A stretch of DNA of 64,000 bases from JANMCE01 sp963791625 (GCA_963791625.1 CAWBTA010000016.1:124001-188000), one strand, 5' to 3'; counted from the first letter of the stretch, positions 50,428 to 58,828 are shown. The notes: generated by a model not told the origin, from the sequence alone. Program-made: numbers and translations.

Positions 50428-51501
50428 TTACAAACCCCGGATGTATTCGACGACAGCCTTGCGCTGATCTTCCGTAAGCAAACCACAGTAGCCGGGCATA
50501 CGACCCGACCCCTGCCCTTGGGCGCCGTACTTCTTACCCAACTCCGAGCCCGAGCAGATGAACGCTTCGTTATCGATCACGTTGGGGAACTGCCGCGTCT
50601 CGCTGCCGCCGGTGAGATTCGGGCCGAGGGCACCGCCACCCATCTGCTGTGGATCGCCGTAGCTCCAGCCTTTGGTGTGGCAGCGTGCGCACGAGTATGC
50701 GCCGGCCACTGCGCTCATCTGGAACAGCGCTTCACCCTGAGTCACCACATGACCCTTGGCCGCCTCGTCCTTGATGAACTGTGCCACCTGATCGGCATAA
50801 TCCTTCTGTGCCGCGGCGTTCAGCACACCGTCCTTGCCCTTGCACATCGGGTTATCGGTGGTGCAGCCCTCCTGCGGAAGCTGGATGCGCCTCAGGTACG
50901 CAATGAGCGTATCGATCTGCTGGAAGTTCATGGGGCCGCCGCCCTCAACTCCCCAGGGCGACATGGGGCTGAATTGTCGGCCGTACACGAGGATGAAGCG
51001 AACCTCGTCTTCACTGAATCGGTAGAGCACGGTGTTGAGTGCGGGAGCGTTCCACGTCACGGCCTTCACTTCGCCGGTGTTCGGGTCGGTGATGGTGTAC
51101 TCGGCATTGCCACCACTGGCCTTCATGCCGCCGTGGCAGCCAGCGCAGTTAAAGCCGCCATTGCCGGTAACGTCGAAATACGCCGATCCCCAGTTGGCCA
51201 GCTTCTTCTCGGCACCACTGCTGGCGCCGTTTTGCCGGGTGGGTTCTAAAATCCAGTAGGCCGGTAGTCCGACGGCGCAGACCACGAGCATGGCCAAACC
51301 GAACACCTGCATCTTTTCGAGGCGATGGCCTTCCATGCCTTCGTCGTCGAAATACTCCTTGCGGTTTGGTGCCAGCTCCACCTCGGACCCGGCCTCTGAA
51401 CGACCCCAGCGAAGGTTGAACAACACGTAGAGCAGCCAGCCCACCAACAAGATGATGGCGACGGTTGCCGCAACGGCTTGGGGAACGGCAGCGATGATCA
51501 T
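50428..51501 (-). CDS. Membrane-anchored diheme cytochrome c of the bc complex
   Basis: A 357-residue protein with two hydrophobic segments (residues about 8-30 and 66-86) and two covalent heme sites: Cys119-Cys122-His123 (CAGCH) and Cys271-Cys274-His275 (CARCH). Met-rich stretches that can supply sixth ligands are present (GQFSPMSPWG; GSGRMPGYCG). It overlaps the Rieske gene stop by four bases and lies 3 bases before the 284-residue membrane-protein gene. It should accept electrons from the Rieske protein and pass them to a terminal oxidase, like QcrC, although the fold is not a clear QcrC. Confidence 0.9.
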   Translation of the reverse strand: MIIAAVPQAVAATVAIILLVGWLLYVLFNLRWGRSEAGSEVELAPNRKEYFDDEGMEGHRLEKMQVFGLAMLVVCAVGLPAYWILEPTRQNGASSGAEKKLANWGSAYFDVTGNGGFNCAGCHGGMKASGGNAEYTITDPNTGEVKAVTWNAPALNTVLYRFSEDEVRFILVYGRQFSPMSPWGVEGGGPMNFQQIDTLIAYLRRIQLPQEGCTTDNPMCKGKDGVLNAAAQKDYADQVAQFIKDEAAKGHVVTQGEALFQMSAVAGAYSCARCHTKGWSYGDPQQMGGGALGPNLTGGSETRQFPNVIDNEAFICSGSELGKKYGAQGQGSGRMPGYCGLLTEDQRKAVVEYIRGL

Positions 51502-52370
51502 GCTTTGTGCTCTCCTCCACCCACACAGTGGGGTCCTTCTGCTTCTTGACCGGTGGTGTTGGTGCCGATGGCGGGGCCGAGCGTGATGGCGCCGGTATTG
51601 ATGATGACGTTGTTGTTCACGATCTCAACCGCAAAGCGATCCATACCGCGAGGGGCCGGGCCGCCCTTCTTTTCGCCAACACGGTTGTACTGGGAGCCAT
51701 GGCAGGGGCACTCAAACCATTGGGAGGTCTTGCACTCCGGAACTCGACAGCCGAGGTGTGGGCACTTTTGGTAGAGGGCCACGACGCCCGATTCCATGCC
51801 CTTCAAAACAAGACCACTGTAGATACCAGCGGTTTTGGTGAGCGATTCCTTCGGGTACTCGGTGATCCAGGCCCGACCCTCGGCCAGGTAATAGAAGCCT
51901 TTGTTGCCCTTGATGTTGGCCTGCACTTCTTCGAGCTTGCCGGCGTTGATCTTGCTGCCAAAGCCGCCGCCCAGTTTGGGCCAGAGGAAGGCGATGCACG
52001 CTGCACCGAAACCACCAAGGCCAACGCCCATGAGCGAGATGAGGCCGAGGTTGAAGAAGTGACGACGGGTGACGCCGAGCTCTTCCGCGTCGGGCGGCGT
52101 CCATGCCACCGGGGCTTGGGCGCCGACTTTGACCAGATCGGTCGAACCAGCCGGGGAGTCAACGACAACGAGAGCGCTGCCACCGGCAACGGCGCTGCGC
52201 TCGTAGGCCTTGCCCGACAGTGATCCATCGACGGCTTCGGTCCGATCGCGCTTGAGCGTCTCACGGGAAAGTGCGCCTTCACCGCGTCGGGTGTCCTGTT
52301 TGCGTGCAGTCACGATGACCACCAGAACGGCCAGGACGATGAGTGCTGCTGCTCCGATTGCGTAGTACAT
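51498..52370 (-). CDS. Rieske iron-sulfur subunit of the bc complex
   Basis: A 290-residue Rieske protein, started at the ATG at 52370 (MYYAIGAAALIVLA), 13 bases after the cytochrome b C-domain stop. It has an N-terminal hydrophobic segment, a twin-arginine-like TRRHFFN before a second segment (about 108-130), and the [2Fe-2S] motifs CPHLGC (Cys203, His205) and CPCHGS (Cys221, His224), with Cys208 and Cys223 for the disulfide. The first box has CPH instead of the common CTH. It takes electrons from menaquinol at the Qo site. Two membrane segments plus Tat motif resemble actinobacterial QcrA, which usually has three. Confidence 0.92.
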   Translation of the reverse strand: MYYAIGAAALIVLAVLVVIVTARKQDTRRGEGALSRETLKRDRTEAVDGSLSGKAYERSAVAGGSALVVVDSPAGSTDLVKVGAQAPVAWTPPDAEELGVTRRHFFNLGLISLMGVGLGGFGAACIAFLWPKLGGGFGSKINAGKLEEVQANIKGNKGFYYLAEGRAWITEYPKESLTKTAGIYSGLVLKGMESGVVALYQKCPHLGCRVPECKTSQWFECPCHGSQYNRVGEKKGGPAPRGMDRFAVEIVNNNVIINTGAITLGPAIGTNTTGQEAEGPHCVGGGEHKA

Positions 52371-52383
52371 GAGTTCCGCCTTT

Positions 52384-53181
52384 CTACAGATCGAAGAACA
52401 TGCCGTCACGCCACGGGAGCGTGAAGTTGAATCCGGGTCCTCGGAAGAAGGAACCGATGATGACCAGCACCGCCCAGAACATCATGAAGATGGTGAACAG
52501 CGAGATGGCGAACTTGCGATCTTCGGGCTTATTGCTGGGGTTCTTGTCGATGTACGGCGCCAGCATGAGGGCGAACATGCCCATGCCCGGAATGGTCACC
52601 CCGGCCACCATCGGGTGGAACATGGTGAGCAGTTCCTGCAGGCCGAGGAAGTACCACGGGGCCTTCGACGGGTTCGGCGTACGGTTCGGGTTCGCGAGCT
52701 GCAGCAGTGGTGCGTTCACGAAGATCGAGAACACGAGCAGGAACGCCGTGCACGCCAGCGCGGAAGCGAACTCTGCGATGAGGAGGTGCGGCCAGGTGTG
52801 GACCTTGTCGACCGGTGCCGACTTCACATCCTGGATGGAACCCGACTTCACCACCGTCAACAGGCGTTGCGTGTGTCCACCGGGGCCAGCGCCGACGGGC
52901 AGTCCACCAGTTGCGGGCGTGGCCGTGATGACGGCGCCCGGCTTGTCCGCGACGGCAACGCCACCACCGGTGGGGGCCGCAGCCGCGTCGCCGCCGGCCT
53001 TACGAGCCTTGGCCGCTTGCGACCGAGCCAGAAGGTCGGCCGGGATACGGGAATCAGTGGGCGCCTCGGCTGCCGCCGGGGTTTCGGCGGCGGCGGGAGC
53101 AGCCGCGCCAGCGGCTTCGGCCTCGGCCTTTTGCCGCGCTGCCTCGGCCCGCTTCCGAAGGTGTTCGGGAATCTCAGTCAT
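52384..53181 (-). CDS. Cytochrome b C-terminal domain (subunit IV-like) with Ala-rich head
   Basis: A 265-residue protein whose C-terminal 145 residues are the three-helix second half of cytochrome b (KVHTWPHLLIAEFASALACT; NPSKAPWYFLGLQELLTMFH). The Qo motif PEWY reads APWY, so the usual glutamate is absent. The first about 110 residues are a soluble Ala/Lys/Glu-rich head that starts TEIPEHLRKRAEAARQKAE and contains a second version, IPADLLARSQAAKAR; the same motif opens the cytochrome c at 55100. It is 15 bases after the cytochrome b N-domain gene. It completes a split, b6f-like cytochrome b. Confidence 0.9.
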   Translation of the reverse strand: MTEIPEHLRKRAEAARQKAEAEAAGAAAPAAAETPAAAEAPTDSRIPADLLARSQAAKARKAGGDAAAAPTGGGVAVADKPGAVITATPATGGLPVGAGPGGHTQRLLTVVKSGSIQDVKSAPVDKVHTWPHLLIAEFASALACTAFLLVFSIFVNAPLLQLANPNRTPNPSKAPWYFLGLQELLTMFHPMVAGVTIPGMGMFALMLAPYIDKNPSNKPEDRKFAISLFTIFMMFWAVLVIIGSFFRGPGFNFTLPWRDGMFFDL

Positions 53182-53196
53182 CTGAACAAACCTCTC

Positions 53197-53982
53197 TTAC
53201 AACGGGCCCGAGATGCCGCCGTCTTTACGGACCCGCCAGAAGTGGATGGCCATAAAGATGACGATGATGAACGGGAACATGAGCACGTGCAGTACATACC
53301 ATCGAAGCAGCGTTTCCGAGCCGATCTCCACGCCACCAAGCAGTACGAATCTAACGTTGGAACCGAACACCGGCGTGTAGCCCATCATGTTGGTACCCAC
53401 CGCAACGGCCCACATGGCCAGCTGATCCCAGGGGAGCAGGTAGCCGGTGAAGGAGAGCAGCAGGGTGAGGGTGAGGAGGATGACGCCGATAACCCAGTTG
53501 AACTCACGCGGGGGCTTGTAGGCACCGTGGTAGAACACGCGGGCCATGTGCAAGAAGACGGAGAGCACCATGAGGTGCGCTGCCCATCTGTGCATGTTGC
53601 GCACAAGCAGCCCGAACGTGACAGAGGTCTGCAGGGTCTGAATGTCGTTCCAGGCGTTGGCGACCGTGGGTCGGTAGAAGAACATCAGGAAGATGCCGGT
53701 AACCGTGAGCAGGATGAACAGGAAGAACGACAGGCCACCGAGGCACAATGTGTAACTCACCTTGACCGCGTGCCGCTTCACCTTCACCGGATGCAGGTGA
53801 TAGAGCACCGAGTTCATAATCACGTACGAGCGGTTACGGGGGCTGTCGGTATAGCCCTTACGGAAGATGGAGCCCGGTCGGAAGATCGACTGCCACGCCT
53901 GTGAACCCTGGGTGGCATCGACGAGCTTGGTCGCTCGTTCCTTCGCCGATGGTTTGGGTGCGTCGTCAAGAATTCTGGCCAC
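53197..53982 (-). CDS. Cytochrome b N-terminal domain (b6-like)
   Basis: A 261-residue, four-helix cytochrome b. Two bis-His heme pairs are visible: HRWAAHLMVLSVFLH (with H in NMH and FLH) and RWYVLHVLMFPFII followed by AIHFWRVRKDGGISGPL. The first about 60 residues form a cytoplasmic N-terminal helix-rich region (RILDDAPKPSAKERATKLVD). The split layout, with the C-domain as a separate gene, resembles cytochrome b6f and some bacterial menaquinol complexes rather than the fused QcrB of most actinobacteria. It is 11 bases after the ferredoxin gene. Confidence 0.92.
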   Translation of the reverse strand: MARILDDAPKPSAKERATKLVDATQGSQAWQSIFRPGSIFRKGYTDSPRNRSYVIMNSVLYHLHPVKVKRHAVKVSYTLCLGGLSFFLFILLTVTGIFLMFFYRPTVANAWNDIQTLQTSVTFGLLVRNMHRWAAHLMVLSVFLHMARVFYHGAYKPPREFNWVIGVILLTLTLLLSFTGYLLPWDQLAMWAVAVGTNMMGYTPVFGSNVRFVLLGGVEIGSETLLRWYVLHVLMFPFIIVIFMAIHFWRVRKDGGISGPL

Positions 53983-53993
53983 GAATGCTCCTT

Positions 53994-54407
53994 CTAGAAC
54001 CGCATGCCGTAGGCATAGCCGTGGTTTGCAGTACGTGAGTGGCTGTCGCCACCCGCCGCCGGGTCACTTACTTTGCCGAGGATGATGACCCCGGTGGGGC
54101 AACGATCAACGCAAAGTGCACAGCGCGTGCACACGTCGTCGTCGATGATGAAAATTACGTTGTCGCTCGGGTCGACACCGGGGCGGTCGACGTTGTCGGC
54201 CTCGGCGATGGCATCGGGCTGCACCATGTGGATGCACTTCCACGGGCAGATGTCGACACAGCCCTCGCACATGATGCACTCGGACTGATCGATGTGGATG
54301 AACTGCTTGGGCTTGACCGCCTTCGCGAGATACGCCGCGTCGACTTCGACCAGCTCATACTCGGTGGACCATTCGGGCATGGGTGGGTTTGCATCAGTTT
54401 TGGCCAT
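53994..54407 (-). CDS. 2x[4Fe-4S] ferredoxin-like protein in the bc operon
   Basis: A 137-residue soluble protein with two [4Fe-4S] motifs, CIMCEGCVDICP and CTRCALCVDRCP, separated by about 40 residues rich in Asp (ADNVDRPGVDPSDN). There is no signal peptide. The pairing resembles ferredoxin-type subunits of membrane complexes. It sits between the 158-residue membrane protein and cytochrome b. It might carry electrons between the quinol site and a soluble donor or acceptor, or donate to the complex I that lacks its NADH module; both are inference. It is unusual in a bc operon. Confidence 0.88.
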   Translation of the reverse strand: MAKTDANPPMPEWSTEYELVEVDAAYLAKAVKPKQFIHIDQSECIMCEGCVDICPWKCIHMVQPDAIAEADNVDRPGVDPSDNVIFIIDDDVCTRCALCVDRCPTGVIILGKVSDPAAGGDSHSRTANHGYAYGMRF

Positions 54408-54410
54408 AGG

Positions 54411-54887
54411 TCATCCCTTCCGCACGAGGGGTCGGCCGAAGCTGGAAACGCTGATGGCCTTGGCGGCCTTGGGCTTGTTGCGGTTCTGCCACCAGATCCA
54501 CATGTAGATCTGGATGCCGAGGAAGATGATGTAGATGCCCGCCGCCAACACGTCCTGCAGCGCCTCATAGCTGATCTGGAACGGGAACCATCCGCCGAGA
54601 CTCTTGGGCTTCAGTATGGCGCCCGGGCCGAACAGCAGCTTGTCCTTGCGCCAGCCGAGTTCGTTACCGGCGTGGGTGAGGAACTGGTGGGGCACCACGC
54701 CGTAGGCAAGGAACAGCACGAAGTAGACATACGCCGAGCCGACCATGGCCTCGCCCCAGGTGAACTTCTTACCGGCCGGACGGCGCTTGGCCATGGGGAT
54801 GATGGCGAGGGTGAGCACGATGGTCACCAGCAGCGAGAACAGGAACGCCACGTTCATGAAGGGGATGTAGTAGCGGGCCAAGATCAT
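54411..54887 (-). CDS. Three-helix membrane protein at head of bc operon, unknown
   Basis: A 158-residue membrane protein that I do not recognise, with hydrophobic segments at about residues 8-32, 44-66 and 112-136 and a soluble loop of some 40 residues (THAGNELGWRKDKLLFGPGA) between the second and third. No cofactor motif is seen. It is the first gene of the bc/complex I run; the next gene, the ferredoxin, begins 3 bases after its stop. It probably anchors or organises the complex, by position only. Its start is 212 bases from the divergent cytochrome c. Confidence 0.75.
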   Translation of the reverse strand: MILARYYIPFMNVAFLFSLLVTIVLTLAIIPMAKRRPAGKKFTWGEAMVGSAYVYFVLFLAYGVVPHQFLTHAGNELGWRKDKLLFGPGAILKPKSLGGWFPFQISYEALQDVLAAGIYIIFLGIQIYMWIWWQNRNKPKAAKAISVSSFGRPLVRKG

Positions 54888-55099
54888 GATGCGTCTGGAT
54901 CCCTTCTTAAGTAGGCGTGGATGGGCTCGTGAATCCGCTCACAACATTAGTCATGACCGGGCGACCTCGGACCATTCAGAGGTGACGCCATCTTGCCAGA
55001 GCGCCAAGTGTCACGCAGGGTCTGAGTTCGGACGCGGAGCGTTTGGCTGTCTACAATCGCCAAGGCGCAGTGCGTCGGGTCGGTCTGAAAGGAACGCGC
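54888..55099. promoter_or_regulatory. Divergent promoter region between bc operon and cytochrome c
   Basis: A 212-base gap with genes leaving in both directions. For the plus strand, TACAAT at 55052-55057 is a good -10-like hexamer with a weak upstream TTCGGA (55027-55032); AAAGGA at 55088-55093 serves the GTG start at 55100. For the minus strand I see only weak TAATGT-like candidates. No operator repeat was recognised. Confidence 0.3.
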
Positions 55100-55879
55100 G
55101 TGACTGAAATTCCAGAGCATCTCCTCAAACGGTCGCAGGAACGCCGCGCCGCGGCCGGTCTGTCGACCCCCGGAGACGCCACGCCGGCCACCCCCTCCGC
55201 CAACACTCCCGCCGTACCGGCCACGGCCGTTCCCGCCAAGGCCCCGACCCCTTCGGCTCCTGCTCCGGCGCCGCTCAAGCCGGTGCCTGCGGTTGTCATG
55301 GCCGCCCAGTCCCGCCGCAAGATTCCCATCTGGGCCATGCCCGTCGTCGTGTTCCTCCCGCTCTGGCTGTGGATGTACGTCCTCGCCACCCAGAAGCCCC
55401 CGGTCGTCGTGACCGGCCCGCTGAAGGAAGGCGCTGTCGTCTACAACAAGTGCGCCTCGTGCCACGCGGCCGACGGTGGCGGCGGCGTGGGTTATCAGTT
55501 GTCGGGCGGTTCGCTGGTGAAGACGTTCCCCAAGATCGAAGACCAGATCAACTACGTCTACAACGGGTCCAGCAGCACCAAGGGCTACCAAGGCAAGCCG
55601 TACGGCGACGCTGCTCGCGGCCGCATCGGAGGAGCGAAGGGCAAAATGCCCGCATGGGGCAACAAAGTTGGTGGTGAACTCACCGACGCCGAGCTCGTGG
55701 CCGCCATCTGCCACGAGCGTTACGGCTTGGGCGGCGTCGACCCAGCCACTGCAGCAAAGGCCGACTACGTGAAGGAAGCAGCCGACTGGTGTTCCGCCGA
55801 CGGAGCGAAGTGGCTCCAGGTTGAGGAAAAGGGCATCGCCGGCGCCGGCGTCAAACTCGACGTCGGACCGCAGGCGTAA
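55100..55879 (+). CDS. Membrane-anchored monoheme cytochrome c
   Basis: A 259-residue protein from the GTG at 55100 (TEIPEHLLKRSQERRAAAG), preceded by AAAGGA; the longer open frame upstream is Arg-rich and lacks a ribosome site. Order: the IPEHLLKR motif, a Pro/Ala-rich cytoplasmic linker, one hydrophobic anchor (about 74-96), then a cytochrome c domain with CASCH (Cys118, Cys121, His122) and the Met ligand in GAKGKMPAWGN (Met183). The N-terminal motif is shared with the cytochrome b C-domain at 52384-53181. It would carry electrons outside the membrane between the bc complex and an oxidase. It is divergent from the bc operon. Confidence 0.9.
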   Translation: MTEIPEHLLKRSQERRAAAGLSTPGDATPATPSANTPAVPATAVPAKAPTPSAPAPAPLKPVPAVVMAAQSRRKIPIWAMPVVVFLPLWLWMYVLATQKPPVVVTGPLKEGAVVYNKCASCHAADGGGGVGYQLSGGSLVKTFPKIEDQINYVYNGSSSTKGYQGKPYGDAARGRIGGAKGKMPAWGNKVGGELTDAELVAAICHERYGLGGVDPATAAKADYVKEAADWCSADGAKWLQVEEKGIAGAGVKLDVGPQA

Positions 55880-55930
55880 GGCTGTTCACTCCCTCACCCG
55901 AGTCGGCCTGACAACGGGCAGACTAGGGGG

Positions 55931-57184
55931 ATGGATCTGACCCACACCTACGACGTGCTCGTCGTGGGTGGAGGGCCCGCTGGCGCCGCGGCGGCCTATG
56001 CCCTAGCGATACACGGACACGACGTGCTCGTGGTTGAACGTAAGTGGTTTCCGCGTGACAAGACCTGCGGAGATGCGCTCACGCCCCGCGCCGTTCATGC
56101 ATTGCACCAGATGGGGCTTGCGCCGCAGCTCGAGCCCTTCCATCGCTACACCGGGTTGCGTACGTTGGCGCACGGTCGTCAGGTAGCGCTCACCTGGCCC
56201 GAACATCGCACCTTTCCCGATCACGGGTATGTCATCAAGCGGCACACCCTCGACAAGCTGGTGCTCGACCACGCCGTCGGCGTCGGCGCAACCGTCCGAG
56301 ACGGCACTGAGGCGGTGAGCGCGATCATCGAGCGGGGCTTCGTACGCGGTGCGATGCTGCGTGGGGCAGAGACTGACGCAACGTCGGGTGTGCGGGCCCG
56401 TTATGTCGTGGTGGCCGACGGCGCCAATAGCCGCTTCGGTCGATCGCTCGGCACCACCAGGGCGAAAGGATGGCCGTTCGCTACAGCCATTCGTGGCTAC
56501 TGGGAGAGCCCGCTTCACGCCGAGCCGTGGATCGAATCAACACTCGGTGTAAGCGACCGCGATGGTCGACCTCTTCCGGGTTATGGCTGGGTCTTTCCGC
56601 TCGGCGACGGAACGGTGAACCTCGGGGTTGGCCTGCTGTCGACGTATCGTGATTTCAAAAGTGTCAACACCACCCAGCTACTCGGCGAGTTCGTGGCGAG
56701 TGCGTCGCAACGATGGGAACTGACATGTGAGTCCCCCACCGATGAGCCGCGTGCCGCTCGTCTGCCGATGGGCGGGAGTGTGGGGCCGAAGTCGGGCCCC
56801 ACGTACCTCGTTGTCGGCGATGCCGCAGGCACCGTCAATCCCTTCACCGGTGAGGGCATCGCCTACGCCTACGAGACCGGTCGCATGGCGGCCGACGTAC
56901 TGCACGAGGCGCTCTCTACCAACGACCCGCGAGCGCTCACGCAATACGCCCGGCGACTCGATGACGTCTACGGGCTCTACTTCAAGGTCGGTCGCCTCTT
57001 CGCCCACGTGGTCGGTCGTCCGCTGGTGCTGCGCAAACTCAGTTGGGTGACGATCCACAGTCGCACGTTGATGGAGTGGTTGATCCGCATCATGTCGAAC
57101 ACGCTCCAACCCGACGAGGCCGGTCCGGCTGAAGCGGCCTACAACGCCATGGCGCGTATCGCCCGTCTCTTCCCCGACGCGTAG
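55931..57184 (+). CDS. Geranylgeranyl/menaquinone reductase-family flavoprotein (MenJ-like)
   Basis: A 417-residue FAD-dependent oxidoreductase of the geranylgeranyl reductase family. Seen: the Rossmann motif VVGGGPAGAAAAYALA (about 11-26), the ERKWFPRDKTCGDALTPRAV block diagnostic of the family, GYGWVFPLGDGTVNLGVG, and the C-terminal GDAAGTVNPFTGEGIAYA. Mycobacterial MenJ, a close relative, saturates one isoprene unit of menaquinone. It lies 51 bases after the cytochrome c gene, divergent from the bc/complex I run, which supports a quinone role. Reduction of other prenyl lipids is the main alternative. Confidence 0.88.
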   Translation: MDLTHTYDVLVVGGGPAGAAAAYALAIHGHDVLVVERKWFPRDKTCGDALTPRAVHALHQMGLAPQLEPFHRYTGLRTLAHGRQVALTWPEHRTFPDHGYVIKRHTLDKLVLDHAVGVGATVRDGTEAVSAIIERGFVRGAMLRGAETDATSGVRARYVVVADGANSRFGRSLGTTRAKGWPFATAIRGYWESPLHAEPWIESTLGVSDRDGRPLPGYGWVFPLGDGTVNLGVGLLSTYRDFKSVNTTQLLGEFVASASQRWELTCESPTDEPRAARLPMGGSVGPKSGPTYLVVGDAAGTVNPFTGEGIAYAYETGRMAADVLHEALSTNDPRALTQYARRLDDVYGLYFKVGRLFAHVVGRPLVLRKLSWVTIHSRTLMEWLIRIMSNTLQPDEAGPAEAAYNAMARIARLFPDA

Positions 57185-57196
57185 GGGTCGAAAAGA

Positions 57197-57230
57197 AGCA
57201 GCCCGGCGAGGGTGGGATCGCCGGGCTGCT
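57197..57230. terminator. Hairpin between convergent genes
   Basis: AGCAGCCCGGCGA (57197-57209) pairs with TCGCCGGGCTGCT (57218-57230) over 13 bases around an 8-base loop. It is 12 bases past the flavoprotein stop and 23 before the stop of the opposing secreted-protein gene, so it can end both transcripts. Confidence 0.8.
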
Positions 57231-57253
57231 CGGATGTGACCACTGGCGTGGGG

Positions 57254-58414
57254 TCAGCCGGCTGGCGCCACCGTGGTGTCAACTGCGGGTGCCACCGTGG
57301 TGGTGTCCGGTGTTGCTGCAACCGTCGTGGACGGGGTGGTGGCAACCGTTGTGGTCGGTTCCGGGAGCTCCACGTGCGGGAGGCTCTTACGGACGTCTCG
57401 CATGAGCTGCCAGGCCGCCTTGAGTTCGGCGGTAGTTGTGGCCGCCGCTACCTTCGCCCGGGCGTCAACGAGCTTGACGTTGGCATCGGCAATGAGAGCC
57501 TCATTGCCCGGGGTAGCGGCAGCCTTGTCGATGGCGGCCTGTACCCGGTCGGCTGCGCCGGCCAGGCGCGTCTGCATCTTGGCGAACTTGTCGGCCCGCT
57601 GCTTTTCGAGCGTGTCGTGCACTTCCTTCGCTACGTCGACCACGTCAACATGGCTGGCCACGTTCTGCTGGGCCTGCGTCAGCGCAGCGACAACCTTCGC
57701 CTTCACGTCATCGGGAAGGTTCGACGCGTTGACCTTGTCGATCTCCGCCTGAAGCACTTCGGCTGCCCGAGCGCGAACGGCCTTGCCCTTCTCCTTCTTG
57801 CGCTCTCTAGCGGCGTCGTCATCGTCATCCTTTTCGGGCGGGGTCGATGAAGTGGAGCCAGCGGGCACGCCCTCCTCGTTCTCAGATGTCCCGAGCGCAG
57901 CGCGGACTTCGTCGGAAAGCGCGTGGAATGTGGACGGGTTGCCCAACTGTCCGGCGGCAAACGATGCCTTCATCTCCAAAAGACGGGTGACGAGCCCGTC
58001 ACGAACAGCAGGGTCAACCTTGGAGGCCTTCAGTCGACGGATCAGATTGTCGATGACTTCAATCGAGCCGCGAGCGGCCTTGGCTTTGTCATCGCTCTTA
58101 CGAACGGTCGTTGCCGTCGTGCCGGCTGCCCCAGCCGCTGACACCGACGACTTCGGCACCGATGATTCCGGCTCCGACTCGTGCGCCTTTGCGCTGGTGG
58201 ATGTGCGCTCGCGAACCGACGACGGTGGGGTCGACGCTGGTGGCTCCGACTTGGCAGGAGCAGATGTCGAAGAGGAGGAGTCACCGCCACCGCTGAGGCC
58301 ATCCTTCGCGTTGGCAGGCATGGCCATACCGGAGATGCTGATCGTGGTGGCCACGGTGAGCGCAAGGGCTCGGCGGGACATCTTCATCGGGGTCTTTGGA
58401 TTGCGGGGGATCAC
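57254..58414 (-). CDS. Secreted helical Ala/Lys-rich protein, unknown
   Basis: A 386-residue exported protein with a signal peptide (ALALTVATTISISGMAMPANA). A Ser/Pro-rich region precedes long alpha-helical, coiled-coil-like stretches (for example KAVRARAAEVLQAEIDKV and DKFAKMQTRLAGAADRVQAA), and the C-terminus is a Thr/Val/Ala-rich stalk (TTTVATTPSTTVAATPDTTT). No catalytic motif is seen. The GTG start at 58414 overlaps the upstream stop as GTGA; ATG codons at 58387 and 58381 would give a shorter, more typical signal peptide and are possible. It is co-transcribed with the small secreted protein upstream. Function unknown. Confidence 0.78.
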   Translation of the reverse strand: MIPRNPKTPMKMSRRALALTVATTISISGMAMPANAKDGLSGGGDSSSSTSAPAKSEPPASTPPSSVRERTSTSAKAHESEPESSVPKSSVSAAGAAGTTATTVRKSDDKAKAARGSIEVIDNLIRRLKASKVDPAVRDGLVTRLLEMKASFAAGQLGNPSTFHALSDEVRAALGTSENEEGVPAGSTSSTPPEKDDDDDAARERKKEKGKAVRARAAEVLQAEIDKVNASNLPDDVKAKVVAALTQAQQNVASHVDVVDVAKEVHDTLEKQRADKFAKMQTRLAGAADRVQAAIDKAAATPGNEALIADANVKLVDARAKVAAATTTAELKAAWQLMRDVRKSLPHVELPEPTTTVATTPSTTVAATPDTTTVAPAVDTTVAPAG

Positions 58415-58728
58415 TTCGTCACTTCCTGGGTAGCGGCGGCGGCATTGCTGAGGCCGTCGGATTCTTTTTCGAACGCAGCAAGATCGGTACCGACAGCGTC
58501 GATGACGGGGTCACCCGAGCTGATAGTGGTGGCGACGGCCGGCGCGGCGGTAGTAGCCGGGGCGACAGCCTTGGCCGCAGTCGTGGCCACGGCCGCTGTC
58601 TTGGCTGGCACCGACGAGGCAGGCACAACGGCACTCGGCGCTTTCGAGGAGCAAGAGGCCGCAGTCACGAGGGTGAAGACGACAGCGGCCAGCACCGCGG
58701 CCGGTCGACGCATGCGAGAAGTAGTCAC
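58411..58728 (-). CDS. Small secreted Ala/Thr-rich protein or lipoprotein, unknown
   Basis: A 105-residue protein with a hydrophobic leader (RRPAAVLAAVVFTLVTAASC); Cys27 or so follows an imperfect lipobox, so lipoprotein status is uncertain. The rest is Ala/Val/Thr/Ser-rich with no recognised domain, ending AAAATQEVTK. It is translationally coupled (GTGA) to the larger secreted protein downstream. Both may act at the cell surface; nothing in the sequence says how. Confidence 0.68.
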   Translation of the reverse strand: MTTSRMRRPAAVLAAVVFTLVTAASCSSKAPSAVVPASSVPAKTAAVATTAAKAVAPATTAAPAVATTISSGDPVIDAVGTDLAAFEKESDGLSNAAAATQEVTK

Positions 58729-58828
58729 GGGTTTCAGTTTCGGCCCTGAACAGGCGCAACTGAACTCGCAAGACGAAGGGTTAACGAAACGCTTACCCGC
58801 GGGAAACCCTACTTACCGTCCCATGGTC

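Noticed and set aside
52369..53904. 511-codon open frame antisense to the cytochrome b, Rieske start and linker genes
   Set aside because: It is Arg/Gly/Glu-rich with no domain, and its other strand encodes clear cytochrome b with heme ligands; long antisense frames are expected at this GC content.
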